Shown: piece by piece, positions 56,471-64,000 of the stretch | Position numbering within the stretch: the first letter of the stretch is position 1 | Layout of the letters: each line of letters begins with the position of its first letter | From: Imhoffiella purpurea | GTDB taxonomy: Bacteria; Pseudomonadota; Gammaproteobacteria; Chromatiales; Chromatiaceae | Assembly (NCBI RefSeq): GCF_000585215.1 | Contig: NZ_AONC01000027.1 | Span: forward strand, 1 to 64,000 | DNA length: 64,000 bases | Direction of reading: 5' to 3' | Translations under genes and position numbers: made by a program | The notes under the pieces: model-generated | The model's input: only the letters and a program-made list of their open reading frames with translations | Told to the model about the DNA's origin: nothing | Database searches by the model: none

Positions 56471-56508
56471 GCTGCTGGTGCTCGCCACCGGTGGCGAGCA
56501 CCAGCAGC
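56471..56508. repeat. Perfect 38-bp palindrome
   Basis: Two 19-base halves are exact reverse complements, meeting at 56489/56490 with no loop. The core is CGCCACC-GGTGGCG and the outer ends are GCTGCTGG and CCAGCAGC. Cruciform-forming; probably a REP-like end. Confidence 0.8.
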
Positions 56509-56544
56509 CTCGGCGACGCCATTTCATCGCCCCTCGAACGGCGC

Positions 56545-56564
56545 CTTGGTTCATTTGAACCAAG
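56545..56564. repeat. CTTGGTTC hairpin
   Basis: CTTGGTTC, loop ATTT, GAACCAAG: a perfect 8-base stem, flanked by GGCGC and GCGCC words. Probably part of the same mobile repeat. Confidence 0.6.
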
Positions 56565-56854
56565 CTGGTGCGCCGCCCCTCGATTCCGAGCCCGGTCTTT
56601 GGCGCCTTGATCCCGGCGGTTCCATGTCCGTCCGTAGGAATTGGTCCACGGCCGAGGACGGAGAGGGCAGCTCTGGTGAATATGAACCAGATCCCCGGTG
56701 AAGACGGTCCTTCTTGCCGTAAATTCATTGTTTATCAATGTCTTGAATTTATGGCAGATCTCTTGCTGAAGAGCGGGTGACGACACGGAGCGATCGAGCC
56801 GCCGGATCTGGCGGCCCGATCTCCGAGTCGAGAACAGCATGCCGGGGGAGGAGG

Positions 56855-58573
56855 ATGCAGTACGCACAGCGCAGCGATGAATATGGCCGGATCGATCTGC
56901 GACTCGTGGTCCTGGGCCTTATGGTCGGCACCATCGCGGGCGGCGGCGCCATCCTCTTTCGGGCCATGATCGGTCTGATCCACAACCTGGCGTTCCTCGG
57001 GACCCTGGCGGTCGGTTACGACGCCAACCGGCACACGCCTGAGAGTCCGTTCGGGCTCTACATCCTGCTCGTCCCGGTCGCGGGGGCGCTGCTGGTCGCC
57101 TGGCTGGTCAAGACCTTCGCGCCCGAGGCCAAGGGCCACGGGGTGCCGGAGGTCATCGGGGCCATCTACTACGGGCACGGACGCATCCGTCCCGCGGTCG
57201 CCCTGGTCAAGTCCCTGGCCTCGGCGGTGTCCATCGGGACGGGCGGCTCGGTCGGTCGCGAAGGACCCATCATCCAGATCGGCGCGGCCTTCGGGTCGAC
57301 CCTGGCGCAGTGGACCCGGCTGCCGGAGTGGCAGCGGATCGCCTTGATCGCCTGCGGTGCGGGCGGTGGTATCGCGGCCACCTTCAATACGCCCCTCGGG
57401 GGCATCCTCTTCGCCGCCGAGCTGATCATGACCGAGATCAGCGCGAGGACGCTGGCCCCGGTGATCCTCTCCGTGGCGGCGGCGACCGCCGTCGGCCGGC
57501 TCTATTTCGGCGACAGCCCCTCGTTCGTCATCCCCTCGCTCGAACTCGGGATGCATCAGAGCTTCGCCCCCGAGGTGCTGGCCGCCTACCTCCTGCTGGG
57601 GGTGATCCAGGGGGTGGGGGCGGTCCTGCTCATCCGCGGCATCTACGGATTCGAGGACCTGTTCGACCGCCTGCCCGGCAACTATTACAGCCGCCATGCC
57701 GCCGGCATGCTGCTGGTCGGGCTCCTGATGCTCGCGCTGCAGACGCAGTATGGCCACTACTATGTCCAGGGCGTCGGGTACGCCACCATCCAGGACATCC
57801 TCGACGGCCATCTGGCCGCCCCCGGTCTGCTGCTGATCCTGCTCGGCGCCAAGCTGCTCGCCACCTCTCTGACCCTGGGCTCGGGCGCCTCGGGTGGGGT
57901 CTTCTCCCCGTCCATGTTCATCGGCGCCTGTCTCGGGGCGGCCTTCGCCTATGGGGTCCGGGGCCTGTTTCCGGATCTGCCGCTCGACCCCGTCGCCTGC
58001 GCCGTCATGGGCATGGCCGGAATGGTGGCGGGCGGCACGGGGGCGGCCCTGACCGTCATGATCATGATCCTGGAGATGACGCACGAGTACCATGCCGTGC
58101 TGCCGCTGATCCTGGTGGTGGGCGCGGCCCATGGCGTGCGCCGTCTGATCATGCAGGACAACCTCTACACCATGAAGCTCTCGCGGCGCGGCCAGCCGGT
58201 GCCCCAGTCCCTGCATACGCCCTGGATGCTGCTGCGCGACATCGGCGATCTGGCCGATACGCCCACCAGGGAAGGCGCCAAGCCGCTGCGGGACTCGGCC
58301 CGTTTCCACCAGGTGCTGCGCCTGGAGGGCGAGGTGCGCGCACTCTGGCCCGCTGGCGGCTCCAGGCCGGTTCCGGCGCTGGTGCAGCCGCCCGATACGC
58401 CCGTCTTCGACGCGGTGGCGCACCTGCATTCGGCCGGGGCGGCGGCCGTCGTCATCACCCCGAACGGCCGGCCCGGAGAGCCCGTCCTGGCCGCGCTGAC
58501 GCTCGAGGAGATCGCCCACCACGGGCATGTGCCGCCGGCCTATCTGCGCAATAGAAGGAGACAGAGACGATGA
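56855..58573 (+). CDS. ClC-type chloride channel/transporter
   Basis: A 572-residue inner-membrane protein starting at the ATG with GGGGGAGGAGG upstream. It shows G-G-S-V-G-R-E-G-P (gating Glu at about 136), G-S-G-A-S-G-G-V-F-S-P and the late E-M-T-H-x-Y-H, typical of ClC exchangers. The C-terminal 110 residues have one weak CBS-like patch (V-F-D-A-V-A-H-L-H-S-A-G-A-A-A-V-V-I). It is coupled by ATGA to the next gene, an EmrA-like protein, which is not a usual neighbour. Confidence 0.9.
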   Translation: MQYAQRSDEYGRIDLRLVVLGLMVGTIAGGGAILFRAMIGLIHNLAFLGTLAVGYDANRHTPESPFGLYILLVPVAGALLVAWLVKTFAPEAKGHGVPEVIGAIYYGHGRIRPAVALVKSLASAVSIGTGGSVGREGPIIQIGAAFGSTLAQWTRLPEWQRIALIACGAGGGIAATFNTPLGGILFAAELIMTEISARTLAPVILSVAAATAVGRLYFGDSPSFVIPSLELGMHQSFAPEVLAAYLLLGVIQGVGAVLLIRGIYGFEDLFDRLPGNYYSRHAAGMLLVGLLMLALQTQYGHYYVQGVGYATIQDILDGHLAAPGLLLILLGAKLLATSLTLGSGASGGVFSPSMFIGACLGAAFAYGVRGLFPDLPLDPVACAVMGMAGMVAGGTGAALTVMIMILEMTHEYHAVLPLILVVGAAHGVRRLIMQDNLYTMKLSRRGQPVPQSLHTPWMLLRDIGDLADTPTREGAKPLRDSARFHQVLRLEGEVRALWPAGGSRPVPALVQPPDTPVFDAVAHLHSAGAAAVVITPNGRPGEPVLAALTLEEIAHHGHVPPAYLRNRRRQRR

Positions 58574-59550
58574 AGCCGATCCATCTGCTCATCGGGATTC
58601 CGGTCGCGGCGGCGTTCGTCGGCGGCGGCTGGTGGTATCACGGGTACGCGACCGCCCATCCCTCGACCTCGGACGCCTATCTCGGCCGTCATCTGGTGCA
58701 TATCGCCGCTCAGGTCAGCGGTCCCATCGCGTCGGTCGGCATCCGCAACAATGCCTCCGTCGCGGCCGGCGACCTGCTGCTGACCATCGACCCCGCGCCC
58801 TTCCAGCTGGCGGTGGACAAGGCCGAGGCCCAGCTCCAGCAGGCGAGGGAGAGTCTGGCCGCGGCGGACGCGCGCGTGGCGGCGGCCCGGGCACAGCTGG
58901 CGGCGGCCAAGGCCACCGCCGAGGAGGCGGAGCGTCACGCCGCGCGGATCGCCGATCTGGTGACCACGGGCTCGGCCTCGAAGGATCTCGGGGACAGTGC
59001 CGAACAGGCCAAGCTGGACGCGAAGGGCGCGCTCGAGAGCGCCCGGGCGGAGCTGGTCGCGGCCGAGGCCGCGCGCGGCGCCCTCGGGAACGACAACGCC
59101 GCGGTCCGAGCGGCGCAGGCGGCGCTCGCCCAGGCCCGGCTCGATCTGGAACACACCCGGATCTCGGCGCCCGCCGACGGGGTCGTCGGCGATTTCGATC
59201 TGCGTCCGGGCAGCTATGTGGATGCGGGCCGCGATCTCTTCGCGCTCGTCGAGAGCCGGGAGGTCTGGGTCGACGCCAACTTCAAGGAGACCGATCTGCC
59301 GCGCATCCGTCCGGGACAGCCGGCGAGCGTTTCGGTCGATCTGCTGCCGGGCCGGGAGTTCGAGGGCGAGGTCGAGGGGCTGAGTCCCGCCTCCGGGGCG
59401 GCCTTCTCGCTGCTGCCGGCGGAGAACGCGACCGGCAACTGGGTGAAGGTCACTCAGCGCTTCGCCGTGCGCGTCCGCGTCCTCGACCCGGTGCCGGCGC
59501 TGCGCGTCGGCGCCAGTGCCGAGGTCCGCGTGGACACGACGGCCGACTAG
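58570..59550 (+). CDS. EmrA/HlyD-type membrane fusion protein
   Basis: A 326-residue periplasmic adaptor with one N-terminal membrane helix (7-25), lipoyl/barrel halves (I-A-A-Q-V-S-G-P-I-A-S-V and A-P-A-D-G-V-V-G-D-F) and an Ala-rich coiled hairpin (75-215). It should connect the EmrB-type pump encoded next to an outer-membrane channel. Overlaps the ClC gene. Confidence 0.9.
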   Translation: MKPIHLLIGIPVAAAFVGGGWWYHGYATAHPSTSDAYLGRHLVHIAAQVSGPIASVGIRNNASVAAGDLLLTIDPAPFQLAVDKAEAQLQQARESLAAADARVAAARAQLAAAKATAEEAERHAARIADLVTTGSASKDLGDSAEQAKLDAKGALESARAELVAAEAARGALGNDNAAVRAAQAALAQARLDLEHTRISAPADGVVGDFDLRPGSYVDAGRDLFALVESREVWVDANFKETDLPRIRPGQPASVSVDLLPGREFEGEVEGLSPASGAAFSLLPAENATGNWVKVTQRFAVRVRVLDPVPALRVGASAEVRVDTTAD

Positions 59551-59568
59551 CCGGGGCACGCCGCCGTC

Positions 59569-61074
59569 ATGGCCGAACAGCTGCCGCCACTCCCTCCCTC
59601 GGGCCGTCTGCTGCCGGCGGCGAGCGTGATGCTGACCACCATCATGGCCATCATGGACATGACCATCGTCAACGTCACCCTGCCGCACATGATGGGCGCG
59701 CTCGGCGCCACGGCGGATCAGGTCACCTGGGTGCTGACCGCCTATATCGTCGCCGAGGCGGTCACCATCCCGCTGACCGGCTGGCTGGCCGGGCGTTTCG
59801 GGCGTCGGCGCGTCATGCTGTTCGGCATCGCCGGCTTCGTGGTCGCCTCGGCCGCCTGCGGGCTGAGCGAGTCGCTGTCGCAGATGGTGATCTTCCGGCT
59901 GATCCAGGGCGTCGCCGGGGCGCCCCTGATTCCGCTGTCGCAGGGCGTGCTGGTGACGCTCTTCCCCCAGGAGCAGCGCGGTAAGGCGATGGCCATCTGG
60001 GGCATCGGTGTCATGCTGGGCCCCATCCTGGGTCCGACCGTCGGCGGGCTGGTGACCGAGCATCTCGACTGGCGCTGGGTCTTCTACATCAACCTGCCGG
60101 TCGGGCTGCTGAACCTGGCCATGGTCGCGCGCAGCATCCGCGAGACCCCGCGCCAGGCGGCGGGAACCGACTGGTTCGGCGCGCTCATGATGATCGTCGG
60201 TATCGGCAGTCTGCAGACGGTGCTCGACCGCGGCAATCAGGAGGGCTGGCTGGATTCGGACTTCATCCTGCTGCTGAGCCTGGTCGCCGTCTCCGGGCTT
60301 GCGCTCTTCGTCTGGCGCGGACTCACCGCCAAGCGGCCGATCGTCGACCTGCGTCTGTTCGCCGACCGCAATCTGGCCCTGGCCTCGACCCTGATGCTGG
60401 TGTTCGGGCTCGCGCTTTTCGGAACCATCGCCATCCAGCCGTTGCTGATGGAGCGCCTGCTCGGCTACCCGGTCGAGACCACGGGCCTGGTCATGGCGCC
60501 GCGCGGATTCGGCGCCGCCTTCGGCATGCTGGTCGTCGCCCGGCTCTCCGGCAAGGTCGATCCGCGCTGGATCATCGCCACCGGCATGGTACTGGCCGGC
60601 AGCGCGACCTGGATGATGTCCTGGTACAGCCTCGACATCGGCCCCGGCTGGCTCATCTGGCCCGGGGTGCTGCAGGGCGTCGGCATGGGATCCATCTTCG
60701 TGACCCTCTCGACCCTGGCCTACGCCACCCTGCTGTCCTCGCAGACGGATGCCGGCGCCGGTCTCTACAATCTGTCCCGCAGCATCGGCAGCTCCATCGG
60801 CGTCTCCATCGCCGCGACCTGGTACAGCCGTTTCGGCCAGGCGGACTGGAACCGGCTCGGCGGCCACATCGACCCCTTCAATCCGGCGCTGCACCATTGG
60901 CTCCAGGCTCAGGGCCTGACGCTCGACAGCCCGCTGGCGCCGGAACTGCTGGCCAACGAGCTGAGCCGTCAGTCGTCCATGCTGGCCTTCACCCAGGTCT
61001 TCGGGATGATTGCGCTGAGCTTCGTGCTCATGGCGCCCTTGCTGCTGTTGCTCAAGCCGCGCGGGAGGTCGTGA
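59569..61074 (+). CDS. EmrB-type MFS drug transporter
   Basis: A 501-residue, 14-helix DHA2 family exporter: I-M-D-M-T-I-V-N-V-T-L-P in helix 1, G-R-F-G-R-R in loop 2-3, and W-R-W-V-F-Y-I-N-L-P-V-G in the motif C region. It pairs with the EmrA-like protein 18 bases upstream. Substrate unknown. Confidence 0.9.
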   Translation: MAEQLPPLPPSGRLLPAASVMLTTIMAIMDMTIVNVTLPHMMGALGATADQVTWVLTAYIVAEAVTIPLTGWLAGRFGRRRVMLFGIAGFVVASAACGLSESLSQMVIFRLIQGVAGAPLIPLSQGVLVTLFPQEQRGKAMAIWGIGVMLGPILGPTVGGLVTEHLDWRWVFYINLPVGLLNLAMVARSIRETPRQAAGTDWFGALMMIVGIGSLQTVLDRGNQEGWLDSDFILLLSLVAVSGLALFVWRGLTAKRPIVDLRLFADRNLALASTLMLVFGLALFGTIAIQPLLMERLLGYPVETTGLVMAPRGFGAAFGMLVVARLSGKVDPRWIIATGMVLAGSATWMMSWYSLDIGPGWLIWPGVLQGVGMGSIFVTLSTLAYATLLSSQTDAGAGLYNLSRSIGSSIGVSIAATWYSRFGQADWNRLGGHIDPFNPALHHWLQAQGLTLDSPLAPELLANELSRQSSMLAFTQVFGMIALSFVLMAPLLLLLKPRGRS

Positions 61075-61184
61075 TGGTATGGCGTATCCGGATGGGTCAT
61101 CGGCGCATGGGGCCGGGTAAAATCGGGCCGTTTGGCTGAGAACGATCGAAAGCGGCCAACCGTTGCGGCGCCAGGCGGCGGCCG

Positions 61185-61220
61185 ACCCGGCAACCGGCTC
61201 GGTCGCTCCGGTTGCCGGGT
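61185..61220. terminator. Perfect 13-base hairpin between convergent genes
   Basis: ACCCGGCAACCGG and CCGGTTGCCGGGT enclose a 10-base loop. It lies between the EmrB-like gene and a convergent gene and is a good two-way terminator candidate, although without a T-tract. Confidence 0.6.
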
Positions 61221-61237
61221 GTGTGGTGGTGCGGTGC

Positions 61238-61909
61238 TCAGGCACCCTGCGATTCACTGTGCTGGTGGTGCTTGATCCAGGCGAAGGCGGTGCCGATGAC
61301 GGCCAGGGTGGCCGTTCCGCCGATCGCGATCAGCAAGGCATTGTCGTCCAGGAAGGCGATCACGACCCCGCTGAAGATCAGGAAGAGCCCGAACACGGCC
61401 ATCTTCCAGTCCAGATAGATCCCGCTCAGGATGCTCGCGAGACCCAGGATGTAGACGATGACGAAGCCGTCGGTCTCGGCCCTGAGGAAGTGCTGCACGT
61501 CCGACTGGAAGAGCAGGTGGATGACGATCAGCAGCGAGCCCCAGTGGGCGGTCTGCTTCAGGACGTAGCGCGCGCGCTCCTGCCAGATGGCGCCCGCATG
61601 GCGATCCCAGCCGCTGAGGGTGGAGACGATCGCCACGAGCGGAATGAAGTAGTCCCAGGCCCCTTGCGCCGAGGCCGGATCATGATCGGTCATGGCGATG
61701 AGGACGACCGCGATCGCATAGAGCAGGAAGTATGGCAGCGTCGCCAGGGCGAATTTTCCGGCATGGGTCTCCGGGCGCGGAATCATGCGATCGATCCCCG
61801 TCGTGATCGCCGTCCCGAACTGCTCGGCCTTGTCCGCAAGGATGACCTGGCCCTCGTGGAGCTTTTCCGAAACATGGAGCCTGTCGATATGCATGAGTTG
61901 GTTCGACAT
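61238..61909 (-). CDS. Hypothetical multi-helix membrane protein
   Basis: A 223-residue protein, not recognised. After 50 polar residues it has about five membrane segments (A-L-A-T-L-P-Y-F-L-L, Y-F-I-P-L-V-A-I-V, S-L-L-I-V-I-H-L-L-F, V-I-V-Y-I-L-G-L, I-A-I-G-G-T-A-T-L), with His/Gln-rich ends. AGGAG lies before the ATG. It may be a stress-linked membrane protein, given its neighbours. Confidence 0.7.
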   Translation of the reverse strand: MSNQLMHIDRLHVSEKLHEGQVILADKAEQFGTAITTGIDRMIPRPETHAGKFALATLPYFLLYAIAVVLIAMTDHDPASAQGAWDYFIPLVAIVSTLSGWDRHAGAIWQERARYVLKQTAHWGSLLIVIHLLFQSDVQHFLRAETDGFVIVYILGLASILSGIYLDWKMAVFGLFLIFSGVVIAFLDDNALLIAIGGTATLAVIGTAFAWIKHHQHSESQGA

Positions 61910-62276
61910 GAGTTCGATCTCCTATGGATGTCGTGAGAATTCCCGAGCCTCGAGGTCGTGCGGGCCTCGTGCCCTGATCACTGCTCTGCATCTTGTCTGC
62001 CAACCCCTGCAATCACGCGCCGGTGGCTACCCGAGACGAAAGCGGATGGGAGCGCGGGGCCCGTGGAGGTGACTGGCTGGTCGCTGAGACACAGGGGGCT
62101 TGGTCCAAAGTCACCAGCCCCGGATCGGGACGGCCGATCTGGAGCCGGGACGGCGGTTCCGGAGCCCGTAACCACAAAGGCGCCGGGGACGCGCCGGCCT
62201 CAAGGGGACCCTGTCGAGAAATGGCACGAATCCTGACCTCTCCATCGTCGAGACGAACGCTGCAGGAGGAATCGCC
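61910..62276. other. Divergent gap, no gene
   Basis: 367 bases between the membrane protein and the DUF308 gene. GC-rich with short repeats of GGCCG/CCGGA words; no promoter match stands out. The downstream gene's ribosome site (GCAGGAGGAATC) is strong. Confidence 0.55.
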
Positions 62277-62840
62277 ATGCACGCCCCTGACGACAAGATC
62301 ACCCTGGACCCCGCCACCCTGATCGAACGGGAGGTGAGGGGATTCGGATCGCACAGCCTCTGGATCGGCATTCTGCTGATGATTCTGGGCGCGGTCGGCA
62401 TCGCGCTGCCTCCGGCCATGGCCGTGACCACGGTCGAGCTGGTGAGCCTGCTGCTTTTCATCGGGGGCGGCTTCTGGCTCTGGCACACAGCCAGGCATGG
62501 CGGAGGAATGCTGCGATGGCTCAAGCCGCTGCTGCTCGTCGTCGCCGGCGTCCTGATGATCTCGCGCCCGGTGGCCGGGGCCGAGGCATTGGCGCTGCTG
62601 CTGAGCTTCTATCTGCTGCTGGATGCCTTCGGCAGCTTCGCGCTCGCCCACGAGCTGCGCCCGGCCGCCGGCTGGGGGTGGATGATCGCCAGCGGTGTCG
62701 TGGACCTGGTGCTGGTCGCCTTCTTCTCCCTCAGTTGGCCCGCGTCCTCGCAGGTCGTCCTCGGCGTCTTCGTGGGCACCAGTCTGCTGTTCGACGGGGC
62801 GGCATTGACCGCCATCGGTTGGTCGCTGCGCAAGCCCTAG
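62277..62840 (+). CDS. HdeD-like DUF308 membrane protein
   Basis: A 187-residue protein with six membrane helices in pairs (W-I-G-I-L-L-M-I-L-G-A-V-G-I-A-L-P is the typical first one). It fits the HdeD/DUF308 family, which includes the E. coli acid-resistance protein HdeD. Just upstream of an antiporter gene. Confidence 0.82.
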   Translation: MHAPDDKITLDPATLIEREVRGFGSHSLWIGILLMILGAVGIALPPAMAVTTVELVSLLLFIGGGFWLWHTARHGGGMLRWLKPLLLVVAGVLMISRPVAGAEALALLLSFYLLLDAFGSFALAHELRPAAGWGWMIASGVVDLVLVAFFSLSWPASSQVVLGVFVGTSLLFDGAALTAIGWSLRKP

Positions 62841-62875
62841 CGCGACCTGGGACGTCCGAACCAGAGGTGATCATC

Positions 62876-64000
62876 ATGCCTGCGATCGCGACCGCCACCA
62901 TGCCCATCCATCCATTCGCCGACATCATGCTGGAGCTGGCGCTCCTCTTGACCATGGTCCTGGTGGCCCGCTGGCTCACCATCCGTTTCCGCCAGCCAGG
63001 GGTGCTCGGCGAGCTGCTGGTGGGTGTGCTGGTGGGCAATCTCGGCTACTGGCTCGGGTTGCCGTTCTTCACCTTCGTCATGAGCTACGGGGCGGCCAGC
63101 CCGGTGTTCGACCAGGTCTGGCAGGGCGGCGTCTCGGTCGCCCAGGCGGCGGCCCAGGTCTTCGGGCCCTCGGGGATGGCCCCCGGCGCACGGGGGGACG
63201 AGGTCCTGCATCTGCTCAGCGGCGATCACGCCCTGGCCAACGTCAACACCGGGCTGAGCCTCTGGCTCTTCTCCAGCCTGGGAATCATCCTGCTGCTCTT
63301 CCACGTCGGGCTCAAGACCGGCGTCCACCAGCTGCGCCGGGTCGGGGCGGGCGCCGCGCGGGTCGCGGTGGCGGGTGCCGTGGGGACGCTCGCGGCCGCG
63401 CTCGTCCTGATGTGGCTGCTCCCGGTCCAGATCTCCGCCGCCGGGCGCTTCTTCGTCGCCTCGACCCTGGCCGCCACCAGCATCGGGGTCGCGACGCGCA
63501 TGCTCGAGGACATGGGCAAGGCCGACACGCCCGAGGGACGGACCATCCTCGGCGCCTGCGTGCTCAACGACCTGATCGGTCTGGTGCTGCTGGCGCTCGC
63601 CATCGAGCTGGTCGTCGAGGGTCACCTGGATCTGCCGGCGGTGATCTGGCTGCTGGTCTCCAGTGCCGCCTTCCTCGGCGCCATCGTGGTCTTCGGCGAC
63701 CGGCTGGGACGGCCTCTGGCGCGGCAGCTCAACCGCATCGGGCCGGTCGAGCTGCGCTTCCTCGCGCCGCTGGCCTTCGCCTTCCTGCTCGGCTGGCTCT
63801 GCAGCTCCCTGGGGCTGAGCGGTACCGTCGGCGGATTTGCCGCCGGGCTCATCCTCTCGGACGCGTCCCTGCGCGACAAGACCAAGGAGATGCTGGTCCC
63901 GCTGATCGCGGTCTTCACGCCCATCTTCTTCCTGCTGATCGGCATGCAGGTCAATCTGGCGATCTTCCTCCAGTGGCAGACATTGGCGCTGACCGCCGCG
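62876..64000 (+). CDS. CPA2 cation:proton antiporter, 3' end beyond window
   Basis: A 375-codon open frame to the edge, with no stop. The ATG at 62876 is followed by L-E-L-A-L-L-L-T-M, Q-P-G-V-L-G-E-L-L-V-G and the core motif A-A-T-S-I-G-V-A-T-R-M-L, then G-A-C-V-L-N-D-L-I-G-L-V: a KefB/CPA2-type sodium- or potassium-proton antiporter. The helix-5-like pair reads Asn-Asp where electrogenic CPA2 proteins usually have Asp-Asp. Later G-T-V-G-G-F-A-A-G and F-F-L-L-I-G-M-Q-V fit the family. It follows the DUF308 gene by 35 bases. Confidence 0.88.
   Translation, partial: MPAIATATMPIHPFADIMLELALLLTMVLVARWLTIRFRQPGVLGELLVGVLVGNLGYWLGLPFFTFVMSYGAASPVFDQVWQGGVSVAQAAAQVFGPSGMAPGARGDEVLHLLSGDHALANVNTGLSLWLFSSLGIILLLFHVGLKTGVHQLRRVGAGAARVAVAGAVGTLAAALVLMWLLPVQISAAGRFFVASTLAATSIGVATRMLEDMGKADTPEGRTILGACVLNDLIGLVLLALAIELVVEGHLDLPAVIWLLVSSAAFLGAIVVFGDRLGRPLARQLNRIGPVELRFLAPLAFAFLLGWLCSSLGLSGTVGGFAAGLILSDASLRDKTKEMLVPLIAVFTPIFFLLIGMQVNLAIFLQWQTLALTAA

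Larger units (their letters stand above)
56152..56854. other. Repeat-rich gap
   Basis: 703 bases without a gene. It holds glgC's promoter region, the RAYT-type box and three palindromes/hairpins listed separately, including CCGCCT-GTC-AGGCGG at 56341-56355. Frames through it look non-coding. Confidence 0.6.

Noticed and set aside
62221-62236. TGGCACG...CTGA as a sigma-54 promoter before the DUF308 gene
   Set aside because: The -12 element lacks the required GC dinucleotide, so the match is only half.

Overview
The window is high-GC DNA (roughly two thirds G+C by eye) from a gammaproteobacterium. The main evidence is the unbroken lipid-synthesis block yceD-rpmF-plsX-fabH-fabD-fabG-acpP-fabF-pabC-mltG-tmk-holB-pilZ-tatD, the efp/epmA/epmB trio, folK and a FimX-like regulator. 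The flavour (exosortase-type ATPase, Bat operon, many envelope genes) suggests a Chromatiales or purple-sulfur-type organism, but that placement is inference. No rRNA, tRNA, CRISPR array, intact insertion sequence, integrase or reverse transcriptase was seen.

Layout. 0-2.1 kb is accessory debris: a DUF488 gene and partner, a repeat/palindrome scar, an Excalibur-domain remnant and a BrnT/BrnA toxin-antitoxin pair. 2.1-6.7 kb (minus strand) is an unusual operon: a membrane dynamin-type GTPase, a Ser/Thr kinase fused to PEGA and formylglycine-enzyme-like (C-type-lectin fold) domains, and a translationally coupled but frameshifted third gene. 7.1-13.7 kb is an RND efflux pair, whose permease has an odd lysine/alanine-rich tail, plus two exported proteins. 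13.8-23.6 kb is a cell-surface and polysaccharide-export region: ParA-like ATPase, coiled-coil membrane protein, 5'-nucleotidase, Wza-like export protein, beta-barrel, AAA ATPase-OmpA fusion, lytic transglycosylase, FimX-like protein.

23.7-26.4 kb holds elongation factor P with both of its beta-lysylation enzymes. 26.5-33.3 kb is housekeeping and hypothetical genes (DUF4139, amidohydrolase, DUF2189, CDGSH iron-sulfur protein, two SPFH proteins, HAD phosphatase). 33.4-40.9 kb is a complete MoxR-Bat (von Willebrand) operon, followed by folK and an orphan FixJ-type regulator. 42.1-42.86 kb is a long non-coding gap ending in a strong intrinsic terminator, then comes the fatty-acid/DNA-replication block to 54.1 kb. 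A YedK/HMCES protein and glgC follow. A second repeat scar (56.2-56.85 kb) precedes a block of ion and drug transporters (ClC, EmrA, EmrB, a membrane protein, HdeD-like, CPA2 antiporter), the last running off the window.

The genes most worth a second look are the GTPase-kinase-lectin operon, whose C-terminus has the look of a diversity-generating-retroelement variable region although no retroelement is present here; the RND permease with its histone-H1-like tail; the ATPase-OmpA fusion; and the long non-coding gap with its terminator. None of these can be proven novel from sequence alone.
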